Below, in pieces: positions 17,444 through 24,769 of a stretch of 64,000 nucleotides of DNA. The notes beneath the pieces are model-generated. The model ran no database searches, had not been told where the DNA came from, and worked only from the letters and a program-made list of their open reading frames with translations. The stretch's first letter is position 1; every line of letters begins with the position of its first letter. The translations under genes and the position numbers were made by a program. The stretch comes from Streptomyces sp. L2 (GTDB taxonomy: Bacteria > Actinomycetota > Actinomycetes > Streptomycetales > Streptomycetaceae): NCBI RefSeq assembly GCF_004124325.1, contig NZ_QBDT01000001.1:5952001-6016000 (forward strand), read 5' to 3'.

Positions 17444-17617
17444 TTAGTTGTGGCCGTAGCGCTTCGGCTGTTTACGGCCCGAGTCGCCGGGGTCACCGGG
17501 GATGTGGGACACCGGCGCCTCGTGCATGTCCGTCGTCTGCGACTGCTCGCGGGCGGGCATGTTCTGCGGGCCGCGGTTCTTCTGGGCGGGCTGCTTGCGG
17601 TTCTTGTTCTTGGCCAT
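17444..17617 (-). CDS. Small hydrophilic conserved protein, unknown
   Basis: 57 aa, beginning MAKNKNRKQPAQKNRG and ending KQPKRYGHN. It is strongly basic and polar, rich in Lys, Gln, Asn and Pro, probably disordered, with no hydrophobic segment and no cysteine. A full AGGAGGCAG ribosome site stands 8 nt before the ATG and a terminator follows, so it is a real single gene. I recall similar small proteins next to dnaE in Streptomyces but no function. Confidence 0.8.
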   Translation of the reverse strand: MAKNKNRKQPAQKNRGPQNMPAREQSQTTDMHEAPVSHIPGDPGDSGRKQPKRYGHN

Positions 17618-17842
17618 GGTGATCTGCCTCCTGAGGGGGATCTAGGGGCCAGGGCCGGATTCAGATTCACATACGCCGACATCGGGCGCATGTCGGATAA
17701 TTACCGTGTGTGACAGGGAAGGTGGGTGCGCGAGATCCGCAAACGCCACGCCGAAGATCGAGTTCGGGCCGTTAACCCCCGCGCGGTCGGGCAGACTCGA
17801 AGGAAGTCCGAAGCAAAGCCTCCCGGGAAGAGGGTGAGTCGC

Positions 17843-19063
17843 GTGGACCGCTGCATCGTCCTGGTGGACGCCGGATATCTGCTGGGGGCCGCCGCCAGCC
17901 TTCTCGCCGGCGAGCCCTCCCGGTCCCGGATCACCGTCGACCACACCGCGCTGATCCAGGCCCTGCGCGAACGCGCGGAGTCCGAGACCGGGCGCCCCCT
18001 GCTGCGCATCTACTGGTTCGACGGCGCGCCCGACCGCGTCCCCCAGCCGGAGCACCGCCGGCTGCGCGTGATGCCCCGGGTCACCGTCCGGCTCGGCGCC
18101 CTCACCCGCAGCGACGGACGCTGGGCGCAGAAGGGCGTGGACGCCGCCATGCACGCCGAGCTGACCGAGCTGGCCCGCAACCGCGCCTGCTCCGACGTCG
18201 TCCTCGTCACCGGCGACGGCGATCTGCTGCCCGGCATGATGGCCGCCAAGGAGCACGGCGTCGCCGTCCACCTGTGGGCCGTACAGGCCGCCGACGGCGA
18301 CTACAACCAGTCCGAGGACCTCGTCGCCGAGGCCGACGAACGCCGCGTGCTGGACCGGGCCTGGATCACCCAGGCCGTGCGCGCCCGGGAACTGACCGGC
18401 GTGTGCGCGCCACAGCCCGCGACCCGGCCCGAGATCGCCGCGATCCTCTCCGCGCCGCTGCCCGAGTCCGGGCTCTCCGCGGCCGGCGAACGGCCCGCCC
18501 CCGAGACCGCCCGCCCGCCGGCCGCCGCGGCGACGGAGAACGGCGCGCGGGAGCAGGTGCCCGCCGCCAAGGGCGTCCCCACGCCCAAGGACCTCGCCGC
18601 CCTGCGCGCGCCCGGCGCGCAGGCCGTGCAGCACCCGGCGACCGCGACCCTGCGCTGGTCCTCCGACAAGGGCTGGGTAGACCGGCCCGGCACGGTTTCC
18701 GAACCGCCCGAGATCGCCTCCATGCCGACGCTGGCCCAGCTGACCACCGCGGAGCAGCGCTGGGCCGACCGGGAGGAGGACATCACCACCGTCGGCGGCG
18801 ACCCCTTCGAGGTGGGGCAGGTCTTCGCCCGCCGCTGGATGTCCCGGCTGGGCGACCAGAGCCATGTGCAGCGGCTGTCCACGATGTACCCGCGCATCCC
18901 GCACCGCGTCGACGGCGAGCTGCTGCGCTACGCCGCCCGGTTCGGCCTCCTCGCCCACAAGGACGACCAGATCGACGAGCACGACCGGTACGCCATCCGG
19001 GCCGGCTTCTGGCGCGAGTTCGACGTCCCGGCCACAGCCGAACCCGCGGGCACGCCGGACTGA
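17843..19063 (+). CDS. NYN-domain (PIN-like) RNase family protein
   Basis: 406 aa. Residues 1-160 form a NYN/PIN-like nuclease domain: an N-terminal acidic strand (CIVLVDAGYLLG), QKGVDAAMHAEL, and VVLVTGDGDLLPGMMAAKEH with the acidic cluster expected to hold Mg2+. A Pro/Ala-rich linker of about 90 residues leads to a conserved C-terminal helical domain (residues about 290-400) without a known name. NYN proteins cut RNA. Start choice is between GTG 17834 and GTG 17843; the latter begins MDRCIVLVDAG and has GAGGG at better spacing. Confidence 0.85.
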   Translation: MDRCIVLVDAGYLLGAAASLLAGEPSRSRITVDHTALIQALRERAESETGRPLLRIYWFDGAPDRVPQPEHRRLRVMPRVTVRLGALTRSDGRWAQKGVDAAMHAELTELARNRACSDVVLVTGDGDLLPGMMAAKEHGVAVHLWAVQAADGDYNQSEDLVAEADERRVLDRAWITQAVRARELTGVCAPQPATRPEIAAILSAPLPESGLSAAGERPAPETARPPAAAATENGAREQVPAAKGVPTPKDLAALRAPGAQAVQHPATATLRWSSDKGWVDRPGTVSEPPEIASMPTLAQLTTAEQRWADREEDITTVGGDPFEVGQVFARRWMSRLGDQSHVQRLSTMYPRIPHRVDGELLRYAARFGLLAHKDDQIDEHDRYAIRAGFWREFDVPATAEPAGTPD

Positions 19064-19182
19064 GCCGCCCGCGACCGGGTGGCCCGGCCGGGGTGAGAGC
19101 CGGGGTGAGACCGGCACCGCCGGGTCGCGGGCCGGCGGCCGCGCTCCGCCGCGGGCGCGTTCGGGGCGGAGCGGGCCCGGCA

Positions 19183-19397
19183 GGCGGCCGAGCGGTCGCG
19201 GCGCGTGAGGGGGTGAGCGATCGCGCCACCCGTCGCGCCGCCCACAGCGGCTGAGCGCTGTCGCACAGGACCGCGTGGGCGTGCGCCCGTCCGGAGGCGG
19301 GGGCGGCCCGTCCGGCGGCCGAGCGGTCGCGCTGTGTGAGGGCGAGTGATCGCTCCACCCCTCGCGTTCCGTGCGGTGCGGTGGCTGAGCGCCGTCG
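19183..19397. repeat. Two degenerate ~82-bp direct repeats in a 425-bp gene-free stretch
   Basis: The stretch 19064-19488 has no convincing gene. Within it, GGCGGCCGAGCGGTCGCG occurs exactly at 19183-19200 and 19314-19331. The similarity continues through GTGAGGG, a GATCGC block and GGCTGAGCG (19249 and 19383). The copies are 131-134 bp apart. They lie upstream of the ABC-transporter promoter; the function is unknown. Confidence 0.75.
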
Positions 19398-19474
19398 CCC
19401 GGCCACTGCGCGGGTGCACTCGCCCCGGGGGCGTGGGAAGCGGCCCCAAAGGCGAGTAAAGGGGGTGGACCCCG

Positions 19475-19480
19475 TACCCT
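19475..19480 (+). promoter_or_regulatory. Candidate -10 of a leaderless ABC-transporter mRNA
   Basis: TACCCT ends 8 nt before the GTG at 19489 and no ribosome site precedes that codon. Transcription is therefore expected to start at or next to the start codon. Confidence 0.5.
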
Positions 19481-19488
19481 CGTGGTTT

Positions 19489-20502
19489 GTGAGTACGCGC
19501 GCGGGACAGGCACTTCGTGGTGACGAGGTCGTACGTGTGCGCGGGCTCGGCAAGACGTACCCGGCCGTGAAGGGGCGGCGCGGCGCGGCGGGGACACCCG
19601 AGGTGCGGGCCACCGACGAGGTGGCACTGGATGTGCGCCGCGGCGAGATCTTCGGGCTGCTCGGGCCGAACGGCGCCGGCAAGTCCACCCTCGTGCGGCA
19701 GCTCACGGGCCTGCTGCGGCCCGACACCGGCAGCGTGGAGATCCTCGGGCACGACATCGTGCGGCACCCCGAGCGGGCCGCCCGGCTCCTCGCCTACCTG
19801 GGGCAGGAGTCCTCCGCCCTGGACGAGCTGACCGTCTCCCTCGCCGCCGAGACCACCGGTCGCCTGCGCGGCCTGGACGCGACCCGGGCGCGGGCCGAGC
19901 GGGACGCCGTCCTCGACGAACTCGGCCTCACCCCGATCGCCGGCCGGGCCCTGAAGAAGCTGTCCGGCGGCCAGCGGCGCCTCGCCTGCTTCGCCGCCGC
20001 CCTCGTCGGCGAGCGCCCGCTGCTCGTGCTGGACGAGCCGACCACCGGCATGGACCCGGTGGCCCGGCGCGCGGTCTGGGCGGCCGTGGACCGGCGGCGG
20101 GCCGAACGCGGCACGACCGTGCTGCTCGTCACCCACAACGTCATCGAGGCCGAGACCGTGCTCGACCGGGTCGCCGTGCTCGACCAGGGCCGGGTCATCG
20201 CCTGCGACAGCCCCGCCGGGCTCAAGGAGCGGGTGGCCGGCGAGGTGCGTGTCGAGCTGGTGTGGCGGGACCGGGCGCCGCTGGACGTGCCCGAGGTGGC
20301 CGTCCTGCGGGAGCGTGCCGTGGAGTCCGGCCGGCGCTGGACGCTGCGGCTCGCCCCCGAGGAGGCCCGCGCCGCCGTCGCGACCGTGACCGGCGGCGCC
20401 GCCTTCGCCGCGCTGGACGACTTCACGCTCGCCACGCCCAGCCTGGAGGACGTCTACCTGGCGCTCGGCGGCGCGGCCCGGCAGGGTCTGGTGAGGACAT
20501 GA
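19489..20502 (+). CDS. ABC transporter ATP-binding protein (exporter type)
   Basis: A 337-aa cytoplasmic ATPase of the DrrA/ABC-2 group. Walker A is GPNGAGKSTL, the signature is LSGGQRRLACFAAAL, Walker B is PLLVLDEPTTGMDP and the H-loop is VTHN. A C-terminal regulatory extension of about 70 residues follows, as in DrrA-type exporters. It is followed 55 bp later by its probable permease. Substrate unknown; drug or lipid export is typical for the family. Confidence 0.93.
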   Translation: MSTRAGQALRGDEVVRVRGLGKTYPAVKGRRGAAGTPEVRATDEVALDVRRGEIFGLLGPNGAGKSTLVRQLTGLLRPDTGSVEILGHDIVRHPERAARLLAYLGQESSALDELTVSLAAETTGRLRGLDATRARAERDAVLDELGLTPIAGRALKKLSGGQRRLACFAAALVGERPLLVLDEPTTGMDPVARRAVWAAVDRRRAERGTTVLLVTHNVIEAETVLDRVAVLDQGRVIACDSPAGLKERVAGEVRVELVWRDRAPLDVPEVAVLRERAVESGRRWTLRLAPEEARAAVATVTGGAAFAALDDFTLATPSLEDVYLALGGAARQGLVRT

Positions 20503-20557
20503 GCGCGGGAGCCGCGGAATGCGTACGGGTGGCCGTGGGGAAGAGGAGCAGCTCGTC

Positions 20558-21382
20558 GTGAGTGTCGTATCCGCGGAGGTTCTGCCGGACGGTGCCCGGA
20601 CCGTGCCCGGCACGGCACCGGGTGCCGTGGCCGAGCTGGGCCCGCGCGCCCGGCTGTGGCCGTCGCTGGTGGCCGTCTACCGGGCCCAGCTGTCCCGGGC
20701 CCGGGTCGCCAGGATCCCGTTGCTGTTCGTGGCGACCTTCCAGTCCGTCGGCATCGCCGTGATGATGCGGGGCGTCGTGGACAGCACGAGCGAGGCGCAG
20801 TCCGTGGTGGCCGGCTCGTCCGTGCTCGTCGTCGCCTACGTGGCGCTCAACCTGCTGTCGCAGTACTTCGGGCAGCTGCGGGCCAGCGGCGGCCTCGACC
20901 ACTACGCCACCCTGCCCGTGCCGCCCGCGGCGGTCGTGCTCGGCGCGGCCGGGGCGTACGCGTCCTTCACCGTGCCGGGGACCCTGGTGACCGCCGTCTT
21001 CGGCTGCGTGCTGTTCGGGCTGCCGCTGTCCAACCTGTGGGTGCTGCTCGCGGTGATCCCCCTCGCGGGGGCCGCCCTGTCGGGCCTCGGCGCCGCCTGC
21101 GGGCTGCTCGCGCCCCGGCCCGAGCTGGCCACGCTGCTCGGTCAGCTGGGCATGTCGGCGGCGCTGCTGCTCGGCGTCCTGCCGGCGGACCGGATGCCCG
21201 AGGCCGTACGGCTGGCGCGGGACCTGCTGCCCTCCACCTACGGCGTGGAGGCCTACGCCCGGACATTCGGGGCACACCCCGACTGGGCCGTGGCCCTCGT
21301 CGATCTGGGGGTGTGCGCGGGTGTCGGAGTGGTCTCGCTGGCGGTGGCGACCTGGGCGTACCGCCGGGCCGCCGTCCGGTGA
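20558..21382 (+). CDS. ABC-2 type permease
   Basis: A 274-aa membrane protein with about six transmembrane segments and the layout of ABC-2 exporter permeases (conserved late RDLLPSTYGVEAYAR motif). It is the membrane partner of the ATPase encoded just upstream. The GTG at 20558 follows AAGAGGAG; an ATG at 20519 would add 13 residues and has no ribosome site. Confidence 0.88.
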   Translation: MSVVSAEVLPDGARTVPGTAPGAVAELGPRARLWPSLVAVYRAQLSRARVARIPLLFVATFQSVGIAVMMRGVVDSTSEAQSVVAGSSVLVVAYVALNLLSQYFGQLRASGGLDHYATLPVPPAAVVLGAAGAYASFTVPGTLVTAVFGCVLFGLPLSNLWVLLAVIPLAGAALSGLGAACGLLAPRPELATLLGQLGMSAALLLGVLPADRMPEAVRLARDLLPSTYGVEAYARTFGAHPDWAVALVDLGVCAGVGVVSLAVATWAYRRAAVR

Positions 21383-21416
21383 CGCGGCGCGCCGAGCGGC
21401 CTGGCACGATGTCAGG

Positions 21417-22082
21417 GTGACCGCACCGCTGACTCCGCCTCCACCGCCGCACGAGCAGTCCTCCTCCCAGACCTGGCAGGCGCCGCCCGCCGGGACGGTC
21501 GGAGGCATGTACGAACAGGACGGCCCCGGGATGAAGACCGAAGTGCGGGAGGCCGCCGTGATCGCGGTGGCGGTGGCGCTGGGCGGTGTGCTGCTCGGGG
21601 TGCTGTGGTGGTGGCTGGCGCCGCACGTTCCCCTGGTCGGGCAGCATTCCGGCGACAGCTGGGTGGTGTATTTCAAGAACCCCGAGGACACCGAGGGCGA
21701 GCAGGCCATCGGCGTGGACGGAACGTTCACTCTGCTGGCACTGGCGTTCGGAGTCGTCAGCGCGGTCGCGGTGTTCCTGCTGCGACGGCGCGGCGGGGTG
21801 CCGCTGGTGGCGGCGCTGGGGCTGGGCGGCCTGCTCGGTTCGGTGCTGGCGTGGCGGCTGGGCGTGTGGATGGGGCCCGACACCGATGTGATCGCCCACG
21901 CGAAGGCGGTGGGGGCGGGGGTCGCCTTCTCGACGCCGCTGAAGCTGGGGGCGAAGGGGGCGTTGCTGGCGTGGCCGCTGGCCGCGGGGGTGGTGCATCT
22001 GGGGCTGACGGCGCTGTTCGGGCCGCGGGACCCTGAGCCGGGGGCTCCGGGTGAGGGTGGGTACGGGGTGCCGCCCGCGTAG
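21417..22082 (+). CDS. DUF2567-like membrane protein
   Basis: 221 aa: a Pro-rich cytoplasmic head of about 40 residues, then four hydrophobic segments (AVIAVAVALGGVLLGVLWW; LLALAFGVVSAVAVFLL; VAALGLGGLLGSVLAW; LLAWPLAAGVVHLGL). The arrangement, with a short exposed YFKNPEDTEGEQ loop, fits DUF2567 proteins of actinomycetes as far as I can recall. CACGAT at 21405-21410, 6 nt before the GTG, suggests its own leaderless promoter, so it need not belong to the ABC operon. Confidence 0.7.
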   Translation: MTAPLTPPPPPHEQSSSQTWQAPPAGTVGGMYEQDGPGMKTEVREAAVIAVAVALGGVLLGVLWWWLAPHVPLVGQHSGDSWVVYFKNPEDTEGEQAIGVDGTFTLLALAFGVVSAVAVFLLRRRGGVPLVAALGLGGLLGSVLAWRLGVWMGPDTDVIAHAKAVGAGVAFSTPLKLGAKGALLAWPLAAGVVHLGLTALFGPRDPEPGAPGEGGYGVPPA

Positions 22083-22114
22083 GTTTCCCGCCCCCGCCGC
22101 CCGTACCCGTCCCG

Positions 22115-22190
22115 TCCTCCGGGGGCTCCGCCCCCGGACCCCCGCTATCGGCCTCCGGCCTCGTCCTCAAACGCCGGACGGGCTGGAGGT
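22115..22190. repeat. Dispersed Streptomyces repeat (GGGGGCTCCGCCCCC type)
   Basis: Contains the palindrome GGGGGCTCCGCCCCC, then a CCTCAAACGCCGGACGGGCTG block. I recognise both from many intergenic places in Streptomyces genomes. It overlaps the 3' end of ybaK, whose stop codon and last codons come from the element. The hairpin can also terminate transcription from both sides. Confidence 0.75.
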
Positions 22191-22685
22191 GCGGCCCACC
22201 GGTGCCATCGTCGCGCCGGTCAGTGCTGCCAGGGTTGCGGGGGCCAGCTCCACCTCCATGCCCCTGCGGCCGGCCGAGACGCGGATCGTTTCGTGGGAAC
22301 GGGCCGAGTCGTCCAGGACCGTGGGGAGCTTCTTGCGCTGGCCGAGGGGGGAGATGCCGCCGCGGACGTAGCCGGTGGTGCGTTCGGCGAGGGCGGGGTC
22401 GGCCATCGTGGCGCGTTTGCCGCCGACCGCCGCCGCCAGGGCCTTGAGGTCGAGGGAGCCGGAGACCGGGACCACGGCCACCGTCAGACTGCCGTCGACG
22501 TCGGCCACGAGGGTCTTGAACACGCGGTCGGGGGAGACACCCATCGCCTCGGCCGCCTCCTCGCCGTAGGAGGGGTGGGCGGGATCGTGGTCGTAGGAGT
22601 GGACGGTGAAGTCCGCGCCCGCCGCCGTCAGCGCCACCGTGGCCGGAGTGCCGCCCGCCTGCTGCTTCTTCGCCTTCTTGGCCAT
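22167..22685 (-). CDS. ybaK: YbaK/EbsC-type aminoacyl-tRNA deacylase
   Basis: 172 aa, a trans-editing enzyme family that hydrolyses mis-charged Cys-tRNA(Pro). The fold is complete, with the family motifs FKTLVAD, AVVPVSGSLDLKALAAA, ERTTGYVRGGISPLG and LDDSA. It starts 7 bp after the stop of the Lon-N-domain gene and is probably in the same operon. Oddly, its last residues (SSPSGV) and stop codon lie in a dispersed repeat, so the natural C-terminus was probably replaced without loss of the domain. Confidence 0.92.
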   Translation of the reverse strand: MAKKAKKQQAGGTPATVALTAAGADFTVHSYDHDPAHPSYGEEAAEAMGVSPDRVFKTLVADVDGSLTVAVVPVSGSLDLKALAAAVGGKRATMADPALAERTTGYVRGGISPLGQRKKLPTVLDDSARSHETIRVSAGRRGMEVELAPATLAALTGATMAPVGRTSSPSGV

Positions 22686-22692
22686 CGATCCC

Positions 22693-23433
22693 TCAGTTCA
22701 GACTCGTCGGCGCCCGCGTCAGCTCGAACGCGGGCAGCGAGGGCAGGCTACGGATGATGGCCGTCTCCGCGCGCAGCAGTCTCAGCTCGTCCCGCAGCCG
22801 GGACGCCGTGTCCGGGGCCTGCAGCAGCCGCTGCTTCGTCGGCGTGTCCAGCACCATCGCGGCGGCCACCAGGTACGACACCACGCTCGGGTCGTCCGGC
22901 AGGTCCGCCCCCGTGGACAGCGAGCGCTCGCGGGCGCCCGCCAGCCGCTTCTGGTACTGCCGGAACGCCCGCAGGACGCCCTCGGCGAGCGCGCCGGCCT
23001 CGTCGCCGGGCTCCTCCGTCAGCTCCTCCAGCTCCGCCGTCAGGAACGGGCCCGAGGCGTCCACGGAGAGCAGCCGTACCCGGGTCGTGCCGGTCGCCAG
23101 CACCTCGAACGTGCCGTCGGGCCGCTCCCGCACGGTCGCCGCGTCCGCCACACAGCCCACCGAGTGGAGGCTCTTGAGCGGGTCGGGGCCGAAACCCGCG
23201 GCCGCGCCGCGGTCGGGCTGCGCAGTCGGATCGGGCATGCCCGGCTCACTCGGCGCCACCTCGTGGCCGTCGCGGATCGCCACGACGACGAACCGGCGCG
23301 GCTCGTCCTCGGGGGCCTTCAGGAGTTCGCGCATCATGGCGCGATAGCGCTCCTCGAAGACGTTCAGAGGAAGGACGAGTCCCGGGAACAGCGCCGAGTT
23401 CAGCGGGAAGAGGGGCAGACGGACGGTGGTCAC
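22693..23433 (-). CDS. Lon substrate-binding-domain protein (no protease domain)
   Basis: 246 aa with the N-terminal PUA-like domain of Lon protease (LPLFPLNSALFPGLVLPLNVFEERYR) and its helical tail, but no ATPase or protease part. Such free-standing LonN proteins are common in actinomycetes; their role is unproven (substrate or protein binding). It starts with GTG at 23433 and leads the pair with ybaK. Confidence 0.9.
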   Translation of the reverse strand: MTTVRLPLFPLNSALFPGLVLPLNVFEERYRAMMRELLKAPEDEPRRFVVVAIRDGHEVAPSEPGMPDPTAQPDRGAAAGFGPDPLKSLHSVGCVADAATVRERPDGTFEVLATGTTRVRLLSVDASGPFLTAELEELTEEPGDEAGALAEGVLRAFRQYQKRLAGARERSLSTGADLPDDPSVVSYLVAAAMVLDTPTKQRLLQAPDTASRLRDELRLLRAETAIIRSLPSLPAFELTRAPTSLN

Positions 23434-23444
23434 GGCGCCCCAGC

Positions 23445-24497
23445 CTAATGGTCATCGGCCGCTACGGAGCCCCGCGGGCCCGCCGCGGGCACGGGCACCG
23501 GCCCCCCGCCGCCCTGCGCCGCCTCCTCCCGGTCCGCCGCGGCCAGTTCCTCGCGCAGCCGCAGGAAGTGGCCGAGCGGGTCGTCGGACTCCCGCTCCCA
23601 CGGGAAGGACGTGGCGTACGGGCCCGTCAGGCGCAGTTGGACGAGGGCCTCGCGGCGCCTGCCGAGCCGGACGAGGACGCAGGCGAGGAGGTTGCGCGTC
23701 TCGGCCGCGCGGGGGTCGGCGGCCGGCAGCCGCGCGGACAGGGCGGCCGCGCGGTCGGTCGCCGCGTCCAGCCGGGCGCGCGGCACCTCGGTGCCGCCCC
23801 CGACGGTCAGGTAGCCGAACGCGGCCCGCACCGGCAGCGCCTGCACCAGCGAGTCCGCCGGGGCGTCCTGCGCGGCCCGGTCGGCGAAGTCGAAGCACTC
23901 ACGATGCGAGCCCCGCCAGGAGGCGGCGAGGTAGCGCAGGGCGGCGACGTGGCAGCCGTAGTGGTGCGGGGAACGGCGTACCGCCGCCTCCCACAGCTCC
24001 CCGAAGTAGCCGTGCCCCGCCCGCGAGCCCCGCGCGTGGTCCAGGGCGATCCGCCACGGCACCGGGTCCCGGTCCTCGGCGCGGGCGGCGGCCGTGATCA
24101 GCGGGCTCACCTCGCGCAGCAGTTCCGCGCGGGCCGGCGAGGGCCAGGCCCGGTCCACGGCGAGCTGCGCCGCGACCAGCCGCAGCCCGGGGTCCCCCGG
24201 ATCGGCCGCACCCCACTCCTCGAACCACTCCGGCCGCGACCGGGCGAACGCGGCGAGGCGCCGCGCGTACCGGTCCCGGTCCTCCCACTCCCGGGCACTC
24301 CGGGTGGTGGCGAGCAGCGCGGCGGCCGGCCCGTACTCACCCCGGCCGGCGGCGACCAGCGCGGGGGAGAGGCGGTCGTCGGCCCCGTCCAGCACGGGCT
24401 CGTCCTCGGCCGAGGTCCGGCCGGCGAGCCGCGAGGCACGCCGTACGGACCGCGAGGAACGGAGGAACGCGGGCAGCAGAGCCATGGTGTCGACCAT
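23445..24497 (-). CDS. Helical-repeat protein of unknown function (DUF4034-like)
   Basis: 350 aa, cytoplasmic, Ala/Arg/Glu-rich, predicted to be alpha-helical in pairs like TPR or SEL1 repeats. Examples are PALVAAGRGEYGPAAALL, HHYGCHVAALRYLAASWRGS and ETRNLLACVLVRLGRRREAL. From memory the pattern resembles DUF4034 proteins of Streptomyces; I am not certain. The ATG at 24497 was chosen because upstream codons look non-coding; no good ribosome site is seen. It ends 11 bp before the LonN gene and may be transcribed with it. Confidence 0.65.
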   Translation of the reverse strand: MVDTMALLPAFLRSSRSVRRASRLAGRTSAEDEPVLDGADDRLSPALVAAGRGEYGPAAALLATTRSAREWEDRDRYARRLAAFARSRPEWFEEWGAADPGDPGLRLVAAQLAVDRAWPSPARAELLREVSPLITAAARAEDRDPVPWRIALDHARGSRAGHGYFGELWEAAVRRSPHHYGCHVAALRYLAASWRGSHRECFDFADRAAQDAPADSLVQALPVRAAFGYLTVGGGTEVPRARLDAATDRAAALSARLPAADPRAAETRNLLACVLVRLGRRREALVQLRLTGPYATSFPWERESDDPLGHFLRLREELAAADREEAAQGGGGPVPVPAAGPRGSVAADDH

Positions 24498-24600
24498 TGA
24501 AAGTCCGCAGCTCACACCGACGCCAGAGCCTCCGGAAAACTCGTAGAAAGTTGTACAGGCAAAGGTCAAAGAGAGGTAAAGGGTGAGTGCGGCGAGGGGC

Positions 24601-24712
24601 GCTATTCCAGGTCCCTCCAGGGGGCGCCCCCTAAGGGGCGCGGGGCTGTATCGATATGCGGCTCCGCCGCGTGGGCGCGACCAGCCACGGACGGCCCGCA
24701 CCCAACACACAA
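24601..24712. repeat. Dispersed Streptomyces repeat (AGGGGCGCGGGG...GCGACCAGCCAC type)
   Basis: Starts with the palindrome AGGGGGCGCCCCCT and continues TAAGGGGCGCGGGGCTGTAT, a TCGATATGCGGCTCCGCCG block and GCGCGACCAGCCAC. I recognise this as a family found between genes in many Streptomyces chromosomes. It fills most of the gap between the two minus-strand genes at 24497 and 24770 and may terminate the upstream one. Confidence 0.75.
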
Positions 24713-24769
24713 CCGAACCGGCACAAGCAGCGCAGCTACCCGCGCCCACCCACAACGCGGACCCGACAC

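Noticed and set aside
22083..24712. Insertion sequences or a CRISPR array
   Set aside because: The repeats here and elsewhere in the window have no transposase, no terminal inverted repeats with target duplications and no regular spacers.
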